A stretch of 20,534 nucleotides of DNA from assembly GCA_019649035.1 (NCBI GenBank), contig BMAT01000922.1, positions 2,642-23,175 of the forward strand, given 5' to 3'. The notes beneath the pieces are model-generated. The model made no database searches. It worked only from the letters and a program-made list of their open reading frames with translations, and had not been told where the DNA came from. The position numbers and the translations under genes are program-made. Origin of the DNA: Elysia marginata (lineage: Eukaryota > Mollusca > Gastropoda > Plakobranchidae). This document shows, in pieces, positions 19,265 through 20,534 of this stretch (positions are counted from its first letter, which is position 1; every line of letters starts with the position of its first letter).

Positions 19265-19876
19265 AATTCTCTCTCTTTCTCTCTCTAGCTCTCTTTCTCT
19301 CTCTAGCTCTCTAGCTCTCTCTCTCTTTCTCTATGACTCTCTCTCTATCTCTCTCTAGCTCTCTCTCTCTTTTTCTCTCTAGCTCTCTCTCTAGCTCTCT
19401 CTCTCTATCTCTCTTTTTCTCTCTAGCTCTCTCTCTATCTCCATCTCTCTTTCTCTCTTTAGCTCTCTCTCTCTAGCTCTCTCTTTATCTCTCTTATTAT
19501 CTCTCTCTAGCTCTCTCTCTCTTTTTCTCTCTCTCTCTATCTCTCTCTAGCTCTCCATCTGTCTTTCTCTCTAGCTCTCTCTCTAGCTCTCTCACTCCAT
19601 CTCTCTTTTTCTCTCTAGCTCTCTCTCTCTAGCTCTCTCTAGCTCTCTCTCTATCTCTGTCTCTCTTTCTCTCTCTATCTCTCTCTATCTCTCTCTAGCT
19701 CTCTCTCTAGCTCTCTCTAGCTCTCTCTCTCTTTCTCTCTCTATCTCTATCTTTAGCTCTATCTCTATCTCTTTCTAGTTCTCTCTCTATCTCTTTCAGC
19801 TCTCTCTCTATCTCTCTCTAGCTCTCTCTCCCTTTCTCTCTCTAGCTCTCTGTCTATCTCTCTCTATCTCTCTCTA
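19131..19876. repeat. ~745-bp (CT)n tract with periodic TAGC interruptions
   Basis: Almost pure pyrimidine on the + strand, made of CT repeats interrupted many times by TAGC (giving AGCT) and by TATC or TTTC variants. The repeated phrase is close to CTCTCTAGCTCTCTCT, at irregular spacing. It ends about 86 bp from the stop codon of the - strand trypsin-like gene 2, so on that gene's strand it is a GA-rich tract just downstream of, or inside, the 3' UTR. Confidence 0.97.
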
Positions 19877-19962
19877 TACACACAGATTAAGATTATGTTG
19901 CAAAATTTAAAAAAAAGTAAACCAATATCTAAAAACAAACGAGATCCATCTAGAACACAGGT

Positions 19963-20534
19963 CTAGAATTCAACATAGTCAAGATTTTTCCACCAGTCAA
20001 AACCGTAGTTGATTTGTTCTTGTGTAGTCTTGTGTCCCGTTAGTTTATTTAACAGCCTTTTAAACGGGTTGGGGTGGTTATTGTTCTTTGTGGACGTTTT
20101 ACCAAAAGTCCCGCTATGAACTGGGGATAGAGACCAAACATCTCTGTAATACCCAAACACGGGAGCTCCACTTGAGCCTGGACATGTTGGAGTGTTGTAT
20201 TCTAGACGGAGATATCCTCCATCTCTGAATCTGTACTTGACTTCACCTGCTGTTATCTTCTTAGCCTTACCATGAGGGTGTGAGACAATCAGTACGGGGC
20301 GACAATCTTTATCAAAAGACGGGAGTAGGCCAAGGTCTGATAAATCTTGATGGTTTAGTTTGTCAAACCTATAATGATAGGCTGATTGGATCTTGTCCCC
20401 CAAGTCCTCATCACATGTCACACATAACATTTCGCACCGATCTCTGTCGTAAATGGACCGGTCGACTTTCAGTGCACACACAGACTTCATTCTACCATCC
20501 GAGGGACAGAAGTCATCGTCGTAAAACAGATCAA
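19963..20534 (-). CDS. trypsin-like peptidase-domain protein, partial (gene 2)
   Basis: The - strand frame is open from the window edge (first full codon at 20532-20530) to TAG at 19965-19963, about 189 residues. The protein continues beyond the window at its N-terminus, so the Met before KSV is internal. It is a clear paralogue of gene 1: DLFYDDD then GRMKSV, CVTCDE, KLNHQDLSDLGLL, PVLIVSHPHG, CPGSSGAPVF with the candidate nucleophile Ser, PVHSG and INYGF all align in order. The His of the presumed triad falls outside the window. The C-terminus (FDWWKNLDYVEF) differs from that of gene 1. No frameshift or premature stop is seen, so it is probably functional. The nearest - strand AATAAA I can find is about 1.2 kb downstream (18717-18712), beyond the GA tract and SINE C. 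Confidence 0.85.
   Translation of the reverse strand, partial: DLFYDDDFCPSDGRMKSVCALKVDRSIYDRDRCEMLCVTCDEDLGDKIQSAYHYRFDKLNHQDLSDLGLLPSFDKDCRPVLIVSHPHGKAKKITAGEVKYRFRDGGYLRLEYNTPTCPGSSGAPVFGYYRDVWSLSPVHSGTFGKTSTKNNNHPNPFKRLLNKLTGHKTTQEQINYGFDWWKNLDYVEF

Noticed and set aside
1-20534. A CRISPR array or prokaryotic defence system
   Set aside because: The tandem repeats lack spacers of uniform unique sequence, and splice sites, LINEs and SINEs show that the DNA is eukaryotic.

Overview
The window looks like AT-rich eukaryotic (metazoan) DNA, most likely from a gastropod mollusc. Three things point that way. First, it carries two copies of a trypsin-like-fold gene family that I know from gastropod gene sets; this is family memory, and no search was run. 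Second, it holds decayed non-LTR retrotransposons together with tRNA-derived SINEs of a kind common in molluscs. Third, simple repeats are abundant, there are splice-site and polyadenylation signals, and nothing is arranged as an operon.

Layout, left to right. At 143-379 there may be a terminal coding exon on the + strand (weak). At 1912-2951 on the - strand lies the last exon of a trypsin-like peptidase-domain gene, with a clear 3' splice site upstream and two AATAAA signals downstream. At 3589-4647 on the + strand is a 5'-truncated non-LTR retrotransposon, dead in its reading frame but with its (TAAG)4 tail and a 13-bp target-site duplication still visible. At 4823-6064 two LTRs face each other around a 260-bp internal fragment. 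From 6065 to 10468 there is little except a degenerate SINE (8074-8355), an ACT array, a CT array and a G run. At 10469-10893 is a 57-bp minisatellite. At 11011-13620 on the - strand is a long, decayed CR1/L2-like LINE with an (ATT)n tail. From 14774 to 16806 come a TCTG/TC tract, a 97-nt hairpin, a GTA/GCA array, an 85-nt hairpin and a 32-bp tandem repeat. Two more SINE copies follow (17778-18066 and 18795-18957), then a pyrimidine tract of about 745 bp (19131-19876). The window ends inside a second trypsin-like gene (19963-20534, - strand), a paralogue of the first in the same orientation.

The two trypsin-like genes are the only convincing host coding sequence. They probably form part of a local tandem cluster, separated by about 17 kb of transposon and simple-repeat DNA. 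Both keep the His-containing and GSSG Ser-containing motifs, so neither looks like an obvious pseudogene in what can be seen. Their biological role is unknown to me. I found no rRNA, true tRNA gene, CRISPR array or bacterial-type system. I would not call anything here a proven new system; the best leads are the trypsin-like family, the two hairpins and the inverted LTR pair.
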